The position numbers and the translations under genes were made by a program. A DNA stretch of 64,000 nucleotides, from assembly GCF_041261445.1 (NCBI RefSeq), contig NZ_JBGCCU010000021.1, forward strand, positions 1 to 64,000, given 5' to 3'. Numbering within the stretch: the first letter of the stretch is position 1; every line of letters starts with the position of its first letter. The notes under the pieces were generated by a model that had not been told where the DNA came from, searched no databases, and saw only the letters and a list, made by a program, of their open reading frames with translations. Positions 15,389 through 24,200 of this stretch are shown piece by piece. The DNA comes from Catenulispora sp. EB89. GTDB lineage: Bacteria > Actinomycetota > Actinomycetes > Streptomycetales > Catenulisporaceae.

Positions 15389-16552
15389 ATGACCAGCTTC
15401 GGCTTTCTGAGCACCTACCCGCCCACCCGCTGCGGCCTGGCGACGTTCAGCGCGGCCCTGCTGCGCCACCTGACCGGCCAGGACTCCGGCGACCGGGCCG
15501 GGGTGGTCCGGGTCGTCGACGCCGCGCAGCCGGCCGTCCATCCCGGTGTGGTCGCGCAGCTGGTCAACGGCTCGCCGACCGGGCCGGCCACGGCCGCGGC
15601 GGTGCTGAACCGGTGCGACATCGCGATCGTGCAGCACGAGTACGGGATCTACGGCGGCCGGGACGGCGAGGACGTGCTCCGGGTGCTGGCGCAGACGTCC
15701 AAGCCGATGATCGTCGTGCTGCACACCGTCCTGGCCGACCCCACCGCGCACCAGCGCCAGGTCCTGGAACGGGTCGCCGACGCCGCCGCGGCGGTCGTGG
15801 TGATGTCCCGGACGGCTGCCGACCGGCTGCGCGAGGGCTACCTCGTCGACGCCGCCAAGATCTCGGTCATCCCGCACGGCGCGTACCCCAGCCGGCGCAT
15901 GTCGCCGCTCGCGTCCCACAACCCGTTCGCCGCGCCGGCGCCGGTCGCCCCGCTGCGGCCGCTCATCCTCACCTGGGGCCTGCTCGGGCCGGGCAAGGGC
16001 ATCGAGCGGGCGATCGAGGCCTTCGCCGGGCTCGGCGACCTGGATCCGAAGCCGCGGTACGTGATCGCCGGCCAGACGCATCCCAAGGTTCTGGCACGCG
16101 AAGGCGAGGCCTACCGCGACTCCCTGCGGGCCCGCGCCGAAGAGCTCGGCGTCTCGGCCGACGTGGAATTCGATCCCGAATTCCGCAATCCCGAAGTCCT
16201 GATGGACCTCGTGCGCAGCGCCGACGCCTTGCTCCTGCCGTACGACACCACCGAGCAGGCGAACTCCGGCGTGCTCATCGAGGCGGTCGCCGCCGGCCGG
16301 CCGATCATCGCGACCCGCTTCCCGCACGCCGAGGAACTGCTCGCCGACGGCGCCGGGCTGCTGGTGCCGCACCACGACGTCCCGGCCATGACCGAGGCGC
16401 TGCGCAAGGTGCTCACCCAGCCGGCCCTGGCCGAGTCCATGACGCAGGCCAGTGCCCGCCTCGCACCCGACCTCGCCTGGTCCTCCGTCGCGGACGCCTA
16501 CCGTGCTCTGGCCGAGTCGTTGCTCCAGGCCCCGGTCCCGGCCGTGGCATGA
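15389..16552 (+). CDS. GT4-type glycosyltransferase
   Basis: A 387-aa GT-B glycosyltransferase. The N-terminal half begins TSFGFLSTYPPTRCGLATF, a typical acceptor-side start with a Gly-rich loop, and has VQHEYGIYGG. The C-terminal half carries the family 4 signature: WGLLGPGKGIERAIEAF (about 194-210), then PYDTTEQANSGVLIEAVAAGRPIIAT with the Glu-x7-Glu-like donor motif (about 287-312). ATG 15389 has GAGGG upstream. It heads a three-gene operon with 4- and 8-base overlaps. The sugar donor and acceptor are unknown; the next gene looks like an alpha/alpha barrel, so a glycan or glycogen-like product is plausible. Confidence 0.9.
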   Translation: MTSFGFLSTYPPTRCGLATFSAALLRHLTGQDSGDRAGVVRVVDAAQPAVHPGVVAQLVNGSPTGPATAAAVLNRCDIAIVQHEYGIYGGRDGEDVLRVLAQTSKPMIVVLHTVLADPTAHQRQVLERVADAAAAVVVMSRTAADRLREGYLVDAAKISVIPHGAYPSRRMSPLASHNPFAAPAPVAPLRPLILTWGLLGPGKGIERAIEAFAGLGDLDPKPRYVIAGQTHPKVLAREGEAYRDSLRARAEELGVSADVEFDPEFRNPEVLMDLVRSADALLLPYDTTEQANSGVLIEAVAAGRPIIATRFPHAEELLADGAGLLVPHHDVPAMTEALRKVLTQPALAESMTQASARLAPDLAWSSVADAYRALAESLLQAPVPAVA

Positions 16553-17655
16553 ACCCCGAGGTCTCCTTCGCGCACCTGCGCCGGCTCAGCGACGACACCG
16601 GCCTGTTCGAGCACGCGCGCGGCGCCGTGCCGCGCCGGGAGCACGGATACTGCCTCGACGACGTCGCCCGCGGCCTGCTCGTCATCTGCCGCGAACCGGA
16701 GCCCGAACCCGAAGCTGAACCCGAACACAAGCCGGACGCGAGCCTGATCGCTCTCGCCGAGACCTACCTGGCCTTCGTCGCCCACGCTCAGGACCCTGAC
16801 GGGGCGTTCCACAACCGGCTCGGCTTCGACCGGCTATGGCACGACGAACCCGCCGTGGGCGACTGGTGGGGACGTGCGTTGTGGGGCCTGGGCACCGCCG
16901 CGGTCCGCGGCCCGGCGCCCTGGATCCGCAGCGCGGCGCTGACGATGTTCGACACCAGCGCGGTCCTGCGCTCGCCCTGGTCGCGCAGCAACACCTTCGC
17001 GGCGCTCGGCGCGGCGGAGATCCTGGCCGCCGATCCGGACCACGCGATCGCCCGGGACCTGCTCGCCGACGCCGCCGAACTCGTCGGCGCGCCGCGGGCC
17101 GACCCCGCCTGGCCCTGGCCCGAGCCGTTGCTCAGCTACGCCAACGCCGCCCCCGCCGAGGTCCTGATCGCGGCCGGCCACCTGCTGGACGACGAGCGCC
17201 TGCTCGCCGACGGCCTGGCCCTGCTGGGCTGGCTGCTGGACGAGCAGACCCGGGACGGGCACCTGTCCCTGACCCCGGCCGGCGGCCACGGCCGGGGCTG
17301 GACCGGCCCCGGGTTCGACCAGCAGCCGATCGAGGCCGCCGCGCTGGCCGACGCCTGCGCCCGGGCCCTGGCCGTCACCGGGGCCGACCGCTGGGAGGCG
17401 GGCCTGGCCTTGGCGATGGCCTGGTTCCTGGGGATGAACGACTCGGGCGTCCCGCTCGCCGACGAGAGCACCGGCGGCTGCTGCGACGGCCTGGAGCGCG
17501 ACGGACGCAACGAGAACCAGGGCGCGGAATCGACGCTCGCGCTGATCTCGACTTTCCAGCACAGCCGCAATCAGCACAGCCGCAATCAGCTCGGCCGCAA
17601 ACAGCACAGCCGCACACAGCACACCCGCACACCAACGAAGGGGCATTTTGCGTAA
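16549..17655 (+). CDS. Alpha/alpha-barrel (six-hairpin) glycosidase-like protein
   Basis: A 368-aa protein overlapping the glycosyltransferase stop (ATGA). Helical repeats with paired Gly/Trp-rich turns (YCLDDVARGLL, GDWWGRALWGLG, SRSNTFAALGAAEIL, GFDQQPIEAAALADAC) resemble the six-hairpin glycosidase fold. Such proteins sit next to GT4 and GH130 genes in actinomycetes, but I cannot name an activity. Oddities: an acidic PEPEPEAEPE insertion around residue 52 and a C-terminal tail encoded by 15-bp repeats (QHSRN) that runs into the next gene, overlapping it by 8 bases. Confidence 0.75.
   Translation: MNPEVSFAHLRRLSDDTGLFEHARGAVPRREHGYCLDDVARGLLVICREPEPEPEAEPEHKPDASLIALAETYLAFVAHAQDPDGAFHNRLGFDRLWHDEPAVGDWWGRALWGLGTAAVRGPAPWIRSAALTMFDTSAVLRSPWSRSNTFAALGAAEILAADPDHAIARDLLADAAELVGAPRADPAWPWPEPLLSYANAAPAEVLIAAGHLLDDERLLADGLALLGWLLDEQTRDGHLSLTPAGGHGRGWTGPGFDQQPIEAAALADACARALAVTGADRWEAGLALAMAWFLGMNDSGVPLADESTGGCCDGLERDGRNENQGAESTLALISTFQHSRNQHSRNQLGRKQHSRTQHTRTPTKGHFA
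17560..17635 (+). repeat. 15-bp tandem repeats in the barrel-protein C-terminus
   Basis: About five imperfect copies of CAGCACAGCCGCAAT encode a Gln/His/Ser/Arg/Asn-rich tail (QHSRN units) just before the stop and the overlapping start of the next gene. The tail is unlike the rest of the protein and is probably a recent slippage expansion. Confidence 0.75.
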
Positions 17656-18808
17656 CCTCGAACTCGGCATCGTCGCGCACTCCCGCAAGGAGAACGAACA
17701 CCGGCTGCCCATCCACCCCGCGCACTTCGAGCGCATCGACGCCGACCTGCGGGCCCGCATCCACCTGGAGCAGGGCTACGGCGAGCACTTCGGGGTCCCG
17801 GACAGCCAGCTGGCCCCGTTCGTCGCCGGGATCCGGCCGCGGGCCGAGCTCGTGGCCGCGTGCGACGTCATACTGCTGGCCAAGCCGCTGCTCGAGGACG
17901 TCTCGGAGCTGCGCGAAGGCCAGATCCTGTGGGGCTGGCCGCACTGCGTGCAGGACACGAAGCTGACCCAGACGGCCATCGACCGGCGGCTGACGCTGAT
18001 CGCCTTCGAGGCGATGAACCACTGGGGCGGCGACGGCTCGTTCAACCTGCACGTGTTCCACAAGAACAACGAGATGGCCGGGTACTCCTCGGTGCTGCAC
18101 GCGATGCAGCTGCGGGGCTCGACCGGGGACTACGGCCGGCGGCTGCGCGCGGTCGTGATCGGCTTCGGCGCGACGGCGCGCGGCGCGGTGACGGCGCTGA
18201 ACGCGCTCGGGGTCCACGACGTCGACGTCCTTACCGGCCGCGGCGTCACCGCCGTCGCCTCGCCGATCCACTCGGCGCGGATCGTCCAGTTCGACCACGA
18301 CGACGCCGATGACACGGACGACCCGCGCCGCAGCCACGCCCTCACCGAGAGCGGACGCCAGCCGCTCGCGGAGTTCCTCGCCGAGCACGACATCATCGTG
18401 AACTGTGTCCTGCAGGACACCGCCGCGCCGCTGACCTTCCTGATCGACGAGGACCTCACGACGCTGAACCCCGGGACGCTGGTCATCGACGTGTCCTGCG
18501 ACGAGGGCATGGGCTTCAGCTGGGCCCGCCCGACGACGTTCACCGAGCCGATGTTCACCGTCGGCGACGGGGTGCACTATTACGGCGTCGACCACAGCCC
18601 GTCCTATCTGTGGAACTCCGCGACGTGGGAGAACAGCGAGGCCGTGATTCCGTTCTTGCGGCCGGTTCTGGACGGCCCGGATGCCTGGGACGCCGACGAG
18701 ACGATTCAGCGCGCGATCGAGATCCGGGACGGCAGGATCCAGAACCCGGCCATTCTCGCGTTCCAGCACCGGTCGGGGGAGTATCCGCACCTGGCGCAGG
18801 CTGTTTGA
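17648..18808 (+). CDS. Alanine dehydrogenase/PNT-family N5-carboxyethyl-ornithine synthase-like enzyme
   Basis: A 386-aa enzyme starting at TTG 17648 (8 bases inside the preceding gene; no ATG precedes a conserved N-terminus MRNLELGIVAHSRKENEHRLP). This start and the RLPIHP motif match the AlaDH/PNT family, whose nearest match is N5-(carboxyethyl)ornithine synthase, an NADPH-linked opine-type reductase. The nucleotide site is the Gly-rich VVIGFGATARGAVTAL (about 167-182). A charged insertion (DHDDADDTDDPRRS, about 219-232) is unusual. Substrate is a guess from family. Coupling to a glycosyltransferase and an alpha/alpha barrel is an odd combination. Confidence 0.8.
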   Translation: MRNLELGIVAHSRKENEHRLPIHPAHFERIDADLRARIHLEQGYGEHFGVPDSQLAPFVAGIRPRAELVAACDVILLAKPLLEDVSELREGQILWGWPHCVQDTKLTQTAIDRRLTLIAFEAMNHWGGDGSFNLHVFHKNNEMAGYSSVLHAMQLRGSTGDYGRRLRAVVIGFGATARGAVTALNALGVHDVDVLTGRGVTAVASPIHSARIVQFDHDDADDTDDPRRSHALTESGRQPLAEFLAEHDIIVNCVLQDTAAPLTFLIDEDLTTLNPGTLVIDVSCDEGMGFSWARPTTFTEPMFTVGDGVHYYGVDHSPSYLWNSATWENSEAVIPFLRPVLDGPDAWDADETIQRAIEIRDGRIQNPAILAFQHRSGEYPHLAQAV

Positions 18809-18927
18809 TGATTTCGGCGCAGGTTTTCCGGGGACGGATCCGTGGGGATTTCAGCTGGGGCGGTTTTCCCCACGGATCTGTGCTACAGTGATCTTGTTGC
18901 AGTAGTGGTACCCATGAACTTAGTGCG

Positions 18928-18963
18928 CGCCTGATGCTTTGCGGCTCAGGCGTCTTTTGTTTT
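18928..18963 (+). promoter_or_regulatory. Terminator-like hairpin in the cold-shock gene leader
   Basis: CGCCTGA (18928-18934) pairs with TCAGGCG (18946-18952), 11-nt loop, followed by TCTTTTGTTTT. This looks like an intrinsic terminator 90 bp upstream of the csp start. A second hairpin, ACCGGAG-GAC-CTCCGGT, follows at 18964-18980. Both lie between the end of the carboxyethyl-ornithine-synthase-like gene (18808) and the csp ATG. They may end the upstream operon, or form a cold-responsive leader; 18809-18927 shows no gene. Confidence 0.55.
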
Positions 18964-19053
18964 ACCGGAGGACCTCCGGTTGGGGACATTTCGGCGGCCG
19001 GGACTCCGCGCGGTGCGGAAATCCCTTCGTTCCCCACACAAGGAGGAAAAAGT

Positions 19054-19257
19054 ATGACTACCGGTACCGTGAAGTGGTTCAACGCGGAAAAGGGCTTCGG
19101 CTTCATCGAGCAGGACGGCGGCGGCCCGGACGTCTTCGCCCACTTCTCGAACATCGCCGCCGAGGGCTACCGCGAGCTCCAGGAAGGCCAGCGCGTGAGC
19201 TTCGAGGTCACGCAGGGCCAGAAGGGCCCGCAGGCCGCGAACATCGTCCCGGCGTAA
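19054..19257 (+). CDS. Cold-shock protein (CspA family)
   Basis: A 67-aa cold-shock domain protein that binds single-stranded RNA/DNA. RNP1 (KGFGFIEQ) and RNP2 (DVFAHFS) motifs are intact; the start is [14 protein letters not shown]. An excellent ribosome site, AGGAGG, precedes ATG 19054. It has a structured leader (18928-18980). It converges on rbpA, the two being separated by a 38-bp palindrome. A second csp gene lies at 63693-63902. Confidence 0.95.
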   Translation: MTTGTVKWFNAEKGFGFIEQDGGGPDVFAHFSNIAAEGYRELQEGQRVSFEVTQGQKGPQAANIVPA

Positions 19258-19295
19258 TCGCCGAGCAGGACGCCCGGAATTCCGGATGATTCCTG

Positions 19296-19333
19296 AGTGC
19301 GGCCCGGTACCTGATCAGGTACCGGGCCGCACT
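19296..19333. terminator. Perfect 38-bp palindrome, bidirectional terminator
   Basis: A perfect palindrome centred on TGATCA (19312-19317) lies between the convergent csp (+) and rbpA (-) genes. As RNA it would fold into a near 18-bp stem in either direction. It has no T-run, as is common for actinomycete terminators. Confidence 0.8.
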
Positions 19334-19347
19334 TCGTGGTTCGCGTG

Positions 19348-19680
19348 CTACGCGGCCGCGCGGAGCTTCGTCAGAGCCTCGGCGAGGATCGCGTCGGCGT
19401 CGGCGGGACTGCGCCGGTCGCGGACGTAGGCCAGGTGGGACTTGAACGGGCCGGTCGGCGCCAGCGCCGGCGGGTTGTCGGGGTCCAGGCCGGCGGGACG
19501 GTCGCAGGCGTTGCAGTCCCAGGTCGTGGGGACATCGGCGGTCGCGGCGAAGATGGGGCTCGTGGAATGGCCGATCGCGCACCAGAAGGTCACCGCCACC
19601 CGCGTCGCCAGTGGTCCTCGTTCGCTCTCGCCTCTGGGCCCTGCTCCGATTCTGCTCCCGCGAATTCCGCTGCGTCCCAT
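19348..19680 (-). CDS. rbpA: RNA polymerase-binding protein RbpA
   Basis: A 110-aa RbpA, an actinobacterial transcription factor that binds the primary sigma factor and RNA polymerase and stabilises open complexes. Family features are present in order: MGRSGIRGSRIGAGP start, zinc-type residues in FWCAIGH and TWDCNACDRPAG, the basic linker, and the C-terminal sigma-interacting region HLAYVRDRRSPADADAILAEALTKLR. It converges on csp. The upstream 200 bp (19681-19885) is shared with the divergent STAS gene and shows no further gene. Confidence 0.95.
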   Translation of the reverse strand: MGRSGIRGSRIGAGPRGESERGPLATRVAVTFWCAIGHSTSPIFAATADVPTTWDCNACDRPAGLDPDNPPALAPTGPFKSHLAYVRDRRSPADADAILAEALTKLRAAA

Positions 19681-19885
19681 TGTTTGGAGCCTCCTTAGCC
19701 GCGGCCGGCCCTGAGCTCAGCTGAGCGAACCGTTCCGCTGAGACGAACAGTACGCCTCCACGGCACCGCTGGTCAGGAATCGAGTCGATCGTGATCGCAT
19801 CGGCGCATACCGAGCTTGCGCCGAGCCCGCGCAGGGCCGCCGGGCCGCCGAATCCCGCGGCTGCCGCAGAACCTCCAGGAGCAAT

Positions 19886-20326
19886 GTGAACACATCCGTA
19901 TTGCCGCAGCAGCCGCAGACGCGGGACTTCCCGACGCTGCGGAGCACGCCGCCGGACAGCCTGCGCATCACCATCCAGGACACGGCGAAGGGCCCGGTCG
20001 TCGAGCTGGCCGGCTACCTCGACCTGGCGACGACGCCGATGCTGAAGGCGGCCTGCACCGAGGTGCTGCGCGGCTCCGTCGACCAGCGTGTCGCCGCCGA
20101 TCTGGAGCACGTGTCCTTCTGCGACTGCACGGGCTTGAACACACTGCTGCACATCCACCGCCTGGCGGAGAAGTCGGACGGCTGGCTGCGCTTGTGCGGG
20201 GCCGGGGCGACGTTTCACAAGGTTCTGCGAATCACGGGTCTGGCTCCGATGCTGCGCTGCTATGCCAGCGCCGCGGACGCTTTCAGCGATGTGGCGCCGG
20301 GAGGCCGTGCGGAGTCCCGGCCGTAG
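19886..20326 (+). CDS. STAS-domain anti-anti-sigma factor
   Basis: A 146-aa single STAS domain (about residues 25-125) preceded by a short flexible N-terminus. The phosphosite loop reads FCDCTGLNTLL, with Thr82 where SpoIIAA has Ser, a common variant in actinomycetes. Such proteins bind anti-sigma kinases and so free sigma factors. GTG 19886 has AGGAG upstream. No cognate kinase is in this window. The gene is followed by 12-bp tandem repeats and a palindrome. Confidence 0.88.
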   Translation: MNTSVLPQQPQTRDFPTLRSTPPDSLRITIQDTAKGPVVELAGYLDLATTPMLKAACTEVLRGSVDQRVAADLEHVSFCDCTGLNTLLHIHRLAEKSDGWLRLCGAGATFHKVLRITGLAPMLRCYASAADAFSDVAPGGRAESRP

Positions 20327-20333
20327 CGGACCT

Positions 20334-20393
20334 GTAGTCGGACTTGTTGTCGGGCTCGTTGTCGGACTTGCAGTGGGACTTGTGGTCGGCTGA
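20334..20393 (+). repeat. Five 12-bp tandem repeats
   Basis: Five imperfect copies of GTNGTCGGACTT run head to tail directly after the STAS stop codon. Individual copies differ by one to four bases. They do not form a hairpin and end at the start of a palindrome (20393-20417). Likely replication slippage; possibly a binding array. Confidence 0.8.
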
Positions 20394-20417
20394 TATCCCG
20401 GGCAGATCCGGGTATAT
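20393..20417. promoter_or_regulatory. AT-flanked palindrome, possible operator or terminator
   Basis: ATATCCCGG and CCGGGTATAT form a near-perfect inverted repeat around GCAGAT. It lies between the STAS gene and the HTH gene. The TATATA following could be part of a -10 region for the HTH gene, which would make the palindrome an autoregulatory operator; it could also terminate the STAS transcript. Confidence 0.5.
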
Positions 20418-20428
20418 ATGCTGCAACC

Positions 20429-20733
20429 ATGGAGTCGGGGGCCCGGATCCGGCGGAGGCTGTCGACCTCGCCGGGTTCATCAGCATGCTGGGACACTTGC
20501 GGGTTTGGGCGGGGTCGCCGTCGTATCGGACGCTCGCCAAACGGATCGGGCCTTTCATGCGGCCGCCCCAGGCGGTGTCGCAGTCCACTGTCGCCGATGT
20601 GTTCCAGTCCCGGCGGCGGCGGCTGAACCTGGACCTGGTGGTCGCGATCGTGCGGGCGCTGGACCTCGACGACGTCCAGCTGTTCGAGTGGGATGACGCG
20701 CAGTGGGCGCGGGAGGGAGGCCGGCCGGCTTGA
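20429..20733 (+). pseudogene. Small HTH protein gene with a possible frameshift at its start
   Basis: An intact 82-aa Cro/XRE-like frame runs from ATG 20485 (MLGHLRVWAGSPSYRTLAKRIG, then STVADVFQSRRRRLNLDLVVAIVRAL), but the upstream in-frame sequence GGPDPAEAVDLAGF looks like the true N-terminus and has no start codon. ATG 20429 (MESG) lies in another frame; adding one G to the run of five at 20437-20441 would join the two (MESGGPDPAEAVDLAG). Either a sequencing slip, a real frameshift or programmed slippage. The C-terminal part should still bind DNA or sigma-like partners. Confidence 0.55.
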
Positions 20734-20767
20734 CGCGTTCGCGGGAACCAGCGCCTAAGCTCCGTCC

Positions 20768-21181
20768 ATGCGGACCGTCTTCGCCTTCCCGACCAGCTCG
20801 CTGGCCGTCACGACCGAGCTGCTCGACCGGATGATGCCGGGCCGCAACGGCCAGTGGACTGACGGGAACCTGTTTGTCAGCCTTGCCGACGAGCAAGAGG
20901 GCTACCTCTTCAGTGACTGGGAACCGGACGACATCCGCCGGATCGAGTCCGTCCTCGGCTACCGCCCCACCTGGGCCGTGCAAGCCGACGTATCCGGCCG
21001 CGTCGACGGCACCCCCGAGATCCGCGACTTCCTCGGGCGGGTCCTCGAAGACGGCGGCGTCGCCGTCGACGACTACTCCGACCACTGCTGGACCTTGCAA
21101 GAAATCGAGAGTGGCTTCACGATCGAAGGCCTTGGGTTCTTCGACTTCCGCGGTCACTACGAAAGGCACTATCAGCCGTAA
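20768..21181 (+). CDS. Conserved hypothetical protein
   Basis: A 137-aa acidic soluble protein with no signal or membrane segment. It has a central block EQEGYLFSDWEPDDIRRIESVLGYRP and a C-terminal one, EIRDFLGRVLEDGGVAVDDYSDHCWTLQEI, that I have only met in uncharacterised actinomycete proteins. A TTGACG at 20730-20735 and a close downstream AAG could be a leaderless promoter. It converges on the GH3 gene across a long hairpin. Immunity-type proteins can look like this, but nothing here supports that. Confidence 0.7.
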   Translation: MRTVFAFPTSSLAVTTELLDRMMPGRNGQWTDGNLFVSLADEQEGYLFSDWEPDDIRRIESVLGYRPTWAVQADVSGRVDGTPEIRDFLGRVLEDGGVAVDDYSDHCWTLQEIESGFTIEGLGFFDFRGHYERHYQP

Positions 21182-21187
21182 GGGAGC

Positions 21188-21248
21188 GTGAGGGCCCTCC
21201 GGCGGTCGGCGTGCGAGTCTGGTCGCCACCGAGCCGGAAGGCCCTCAC
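21188..21248. terminator. Long hairpin between convergent genes
   Basis: A 16-bp stem with one mismatch, arms 21188-21203 and 21233-21248, starting GTGAGGGCC and ending GGCCCTCAC, with a 29-nt loop. It separates the hypothetical protein gene (+, ends 21181) from the GH3 gene (-, ends 21270). Confidence 0.7.
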
Positions 21249-21269
21249 CTACTTCAGGACCGCATTAGC

Positions 21270-24200
21270 TCACTGCACCACCGACCAAACGAACGTCGCC
21301 GTGCCGGAGACGCCCACGCTGTCCTTGGCCGTCACGGTCACGGTGTACGTCCCCAGCGTGGTGCCGGCGCCGCTGAAGGTGCCGCCGTTGCTGATGGAGA
21401 TGCCCGGGGGCAGCCCGGTTGCCGTGTAGCTGAGGGTCTGCGCGCTGTTCGAGTCCACGGCCTGCATCGGGAAGGACACCGCCGCGCCCTTCGGGCTGCT
21501 GTAGCCGAAGGGGTTGACCACGCCGACCGTCTCCGCGCCCGGGACGCCCGAGTTCGGTGTGACGTTCGCGCTGACCGCCGTGTTCGCCGACGACACCCCC
21601 GCATAGGAGGCGCCGGCGGCGACCTGACCGGTCAACGTGTTGGCCAGCGAAGTCGAACCGGTCAGCGGCAGGTTGTTGGAGGCGTCGCCGACCCGGATCG
21701 CGTACGTCCCGGCCTGTGCCTCCCACTGGTTGTCGGTACCGGACCACGAGGCCAGGTTGTGGACCGTCAACGGGAAGCTGACCTGCGTGCTCTGCCCCGG
21801 GTTGAGCATCACCCGCTGGAACCCGGCCAGCTGGTTCGGCGGGTCCTGGCTGGCTGCCGGGTCGCCGACATACATCTGCGCCACCTCGGCCCCGGCCGCC
21901 GAGCCGGTGTTGGTCACCGTCGCGGTCACCGTGGCCTGGCCGTTGGCGTTGAACCCGCCGACCGCCAGGTTGGAGAAGGCGAACTTGGTGTACGACAACC
22001 CGAAACCGAACGGGAACGCCGGCGTGATGTTCTGCGACTGATACCAGCGGTAGCCGATGTTCACGCCCTCGCTGTAGATCGGCCCCGTCGGCGTCCCCGG
22101 CCACTGCGCCGTGGTCTGCGCCGGAACCTGCGACAACGACGACGGGAACGTCACCGGCAACTTGCCCGACGGGTTCGCCTGGCCGAAGATCAGCGCTGCG
22201 ACAGCCGCGCCGGTTTCGCCGCCGCCGTACCAGTTCTCGAAGACGCCGGCCACCGAGTTCAGCCACGGCATGACCACCGGCGAGCCGCTGTTGATCACCA
22301 CGATGGTGTTCGGGTTCGCGGCGGCGACATCGGCGATCATCGTCTCGTCCGTGGTGGACAAGTCGAGCGTCTTCAGGTCGCTCTCCTCGCCCTCCGGCGC
22401 GTTGACGTAGGTGATCGCGTCCGTCGCGGCCTGCGCCGCGGCCACCGCCTGCGGGATGTTCGCCGTCCCGTTGTCGTTCCCCTGCGTGTACGTGACCTTC
22501 ACGTTCGGCCCGACCGCGTTCTGGATCCCGGTCAGCGGCCAGATCGTGTTGGCGCTCGTCACGGTCCCGCTGCCGCCGCCGGCGATCTCGACGCCGGCGC
22601 CGCCGTCGGTGCCGATCACCGCGATGGACTTCGCGCTGGTCGGGTTCGGGTTCAGCGGCAGGATGCCGTTGTTCTTCAGCAGGACCGTGCCCTCTTCACC
22701 GAGCTGCAGCGCGGTCTGCTGGTGCGCCGCGGTGGTGACGGTGTTGGACAACGAACCGGACGCCGGGTTGTCGAACAGCCCGAAGGCGAACGCCTGAGTC
22801 AGGATCCTGCTGACCGCCGCGTTCACCGCGTACTGGCTCAGCGTCCCGGCCTTGACCGCGTTGGCCAGGTCGGTCGGGATCGAGCCGGGGAACGGCATCC
22901 CGATGTCCATGCCGCCGACTTCGGAGGCGACGTTGTTGTAGTCGCCGCCCCAGTCGGAGGTGATGTAGCCGCCGTAGTTCGCCGCGTTGTCCAGACCCTT
23001 GATCTGCATGTACGAGTTCTGACATGAGGCGCTGCCGTTGACGACCGCGTAGGAGCACATGAACGAGGCCGGCGCGGACTGCGCGATGGTCGACTCGAAC
23101 GGAGCCAGGTACAGCTCCTGCAACGCCTGGTTGCTCACGGTCTCGTTGTTGCCGCCGTTCGGGTACGTCTCCTGGTCGTAGGCCGCGACGTGCTTCACCA
23201 TGGCCTGGACGCCCTGGCTCTGCAGACCCCGCACCTGCGCCGAGGTGATCTGCCCGGCCAGGAACGGGTCCTCGCCGTACGTCTCGTACGTCCGGCCCCA
23301 ACGCGGGTCGCGCACCATGTTCGTCGTCGGGCCGAGCGAGACGTTCACGCCCTTGCCCGCGAACTCGGCACCCATCGCGGTGCCCTCCTGCTGGATCAGC
23401 GCCGGGTCGAAGGTGGCCGCCGCGGACTCGCCGTCGGGGTAGGCGGTGACCCCGCCGGTCCCGTCGCCGACCCCGGTCGGGCCGTCCTGCATGTTCATCG
23501 GCGCGATGCAGAGGTTGGGGATGCCGGCGACCTGGCCGATGTACGACGAGCCGCCGTCGCCGGAGAGCAGGGTGAACTCCTCGGACTGGTCCATCGTGTT
23601 CAGGATCTGCTGGACCCGCTGCGCGACCGGAGCCGTCGAGTTGACCCACGGGCAGACGCCGTTGCCGCCGCTGCCGTTACCGCCGGAGAGTGGGGGCATG
23701 CTGGTCAGGCCGTAGACGTCGAACTCGAAGATCGAGTCGCCCCACTGCGTGGCACGCTTCGTCGCGTTCACCCGGATGTACCGAGCGGTCGCCGAGAACG
23801 TGAACGACTCGCTCCCGCCGGTCGCGGTGGTCGTGGAGTAGACCGTGTTCCAGTTCGCGTTGTCGGTCGACACCTGGATCTGGAACGCCGAGGCGTAGGC
23901 CGCCTCCCAGGACAGCGCGGCTGCGCAGATCGAGGTCTGCGAGCCGAGGTCGACCTCCAGCCACTGCGGGTCGCTGTACGCGCTCTCCCAGCGGGTGCCG
24001 GGGTCGCCGTCGGTGGCCGCGGAGGCCAGGTTGCCGGTGGCGGAGTACGTCGAGGACGCCGTGGTCGGCTGGTCCAGCGCGAGGTCTTGGTAGCCGCAGT
24101 ACTGGGTCGGGCCGCCGCCCCCGCCGCCGTTGTTCGACCCCTGCGCGAAGGACAGGAAGTGCAGGTTCCAGCCGCCCGCATCTTGAGCGACGGTCAGCGT

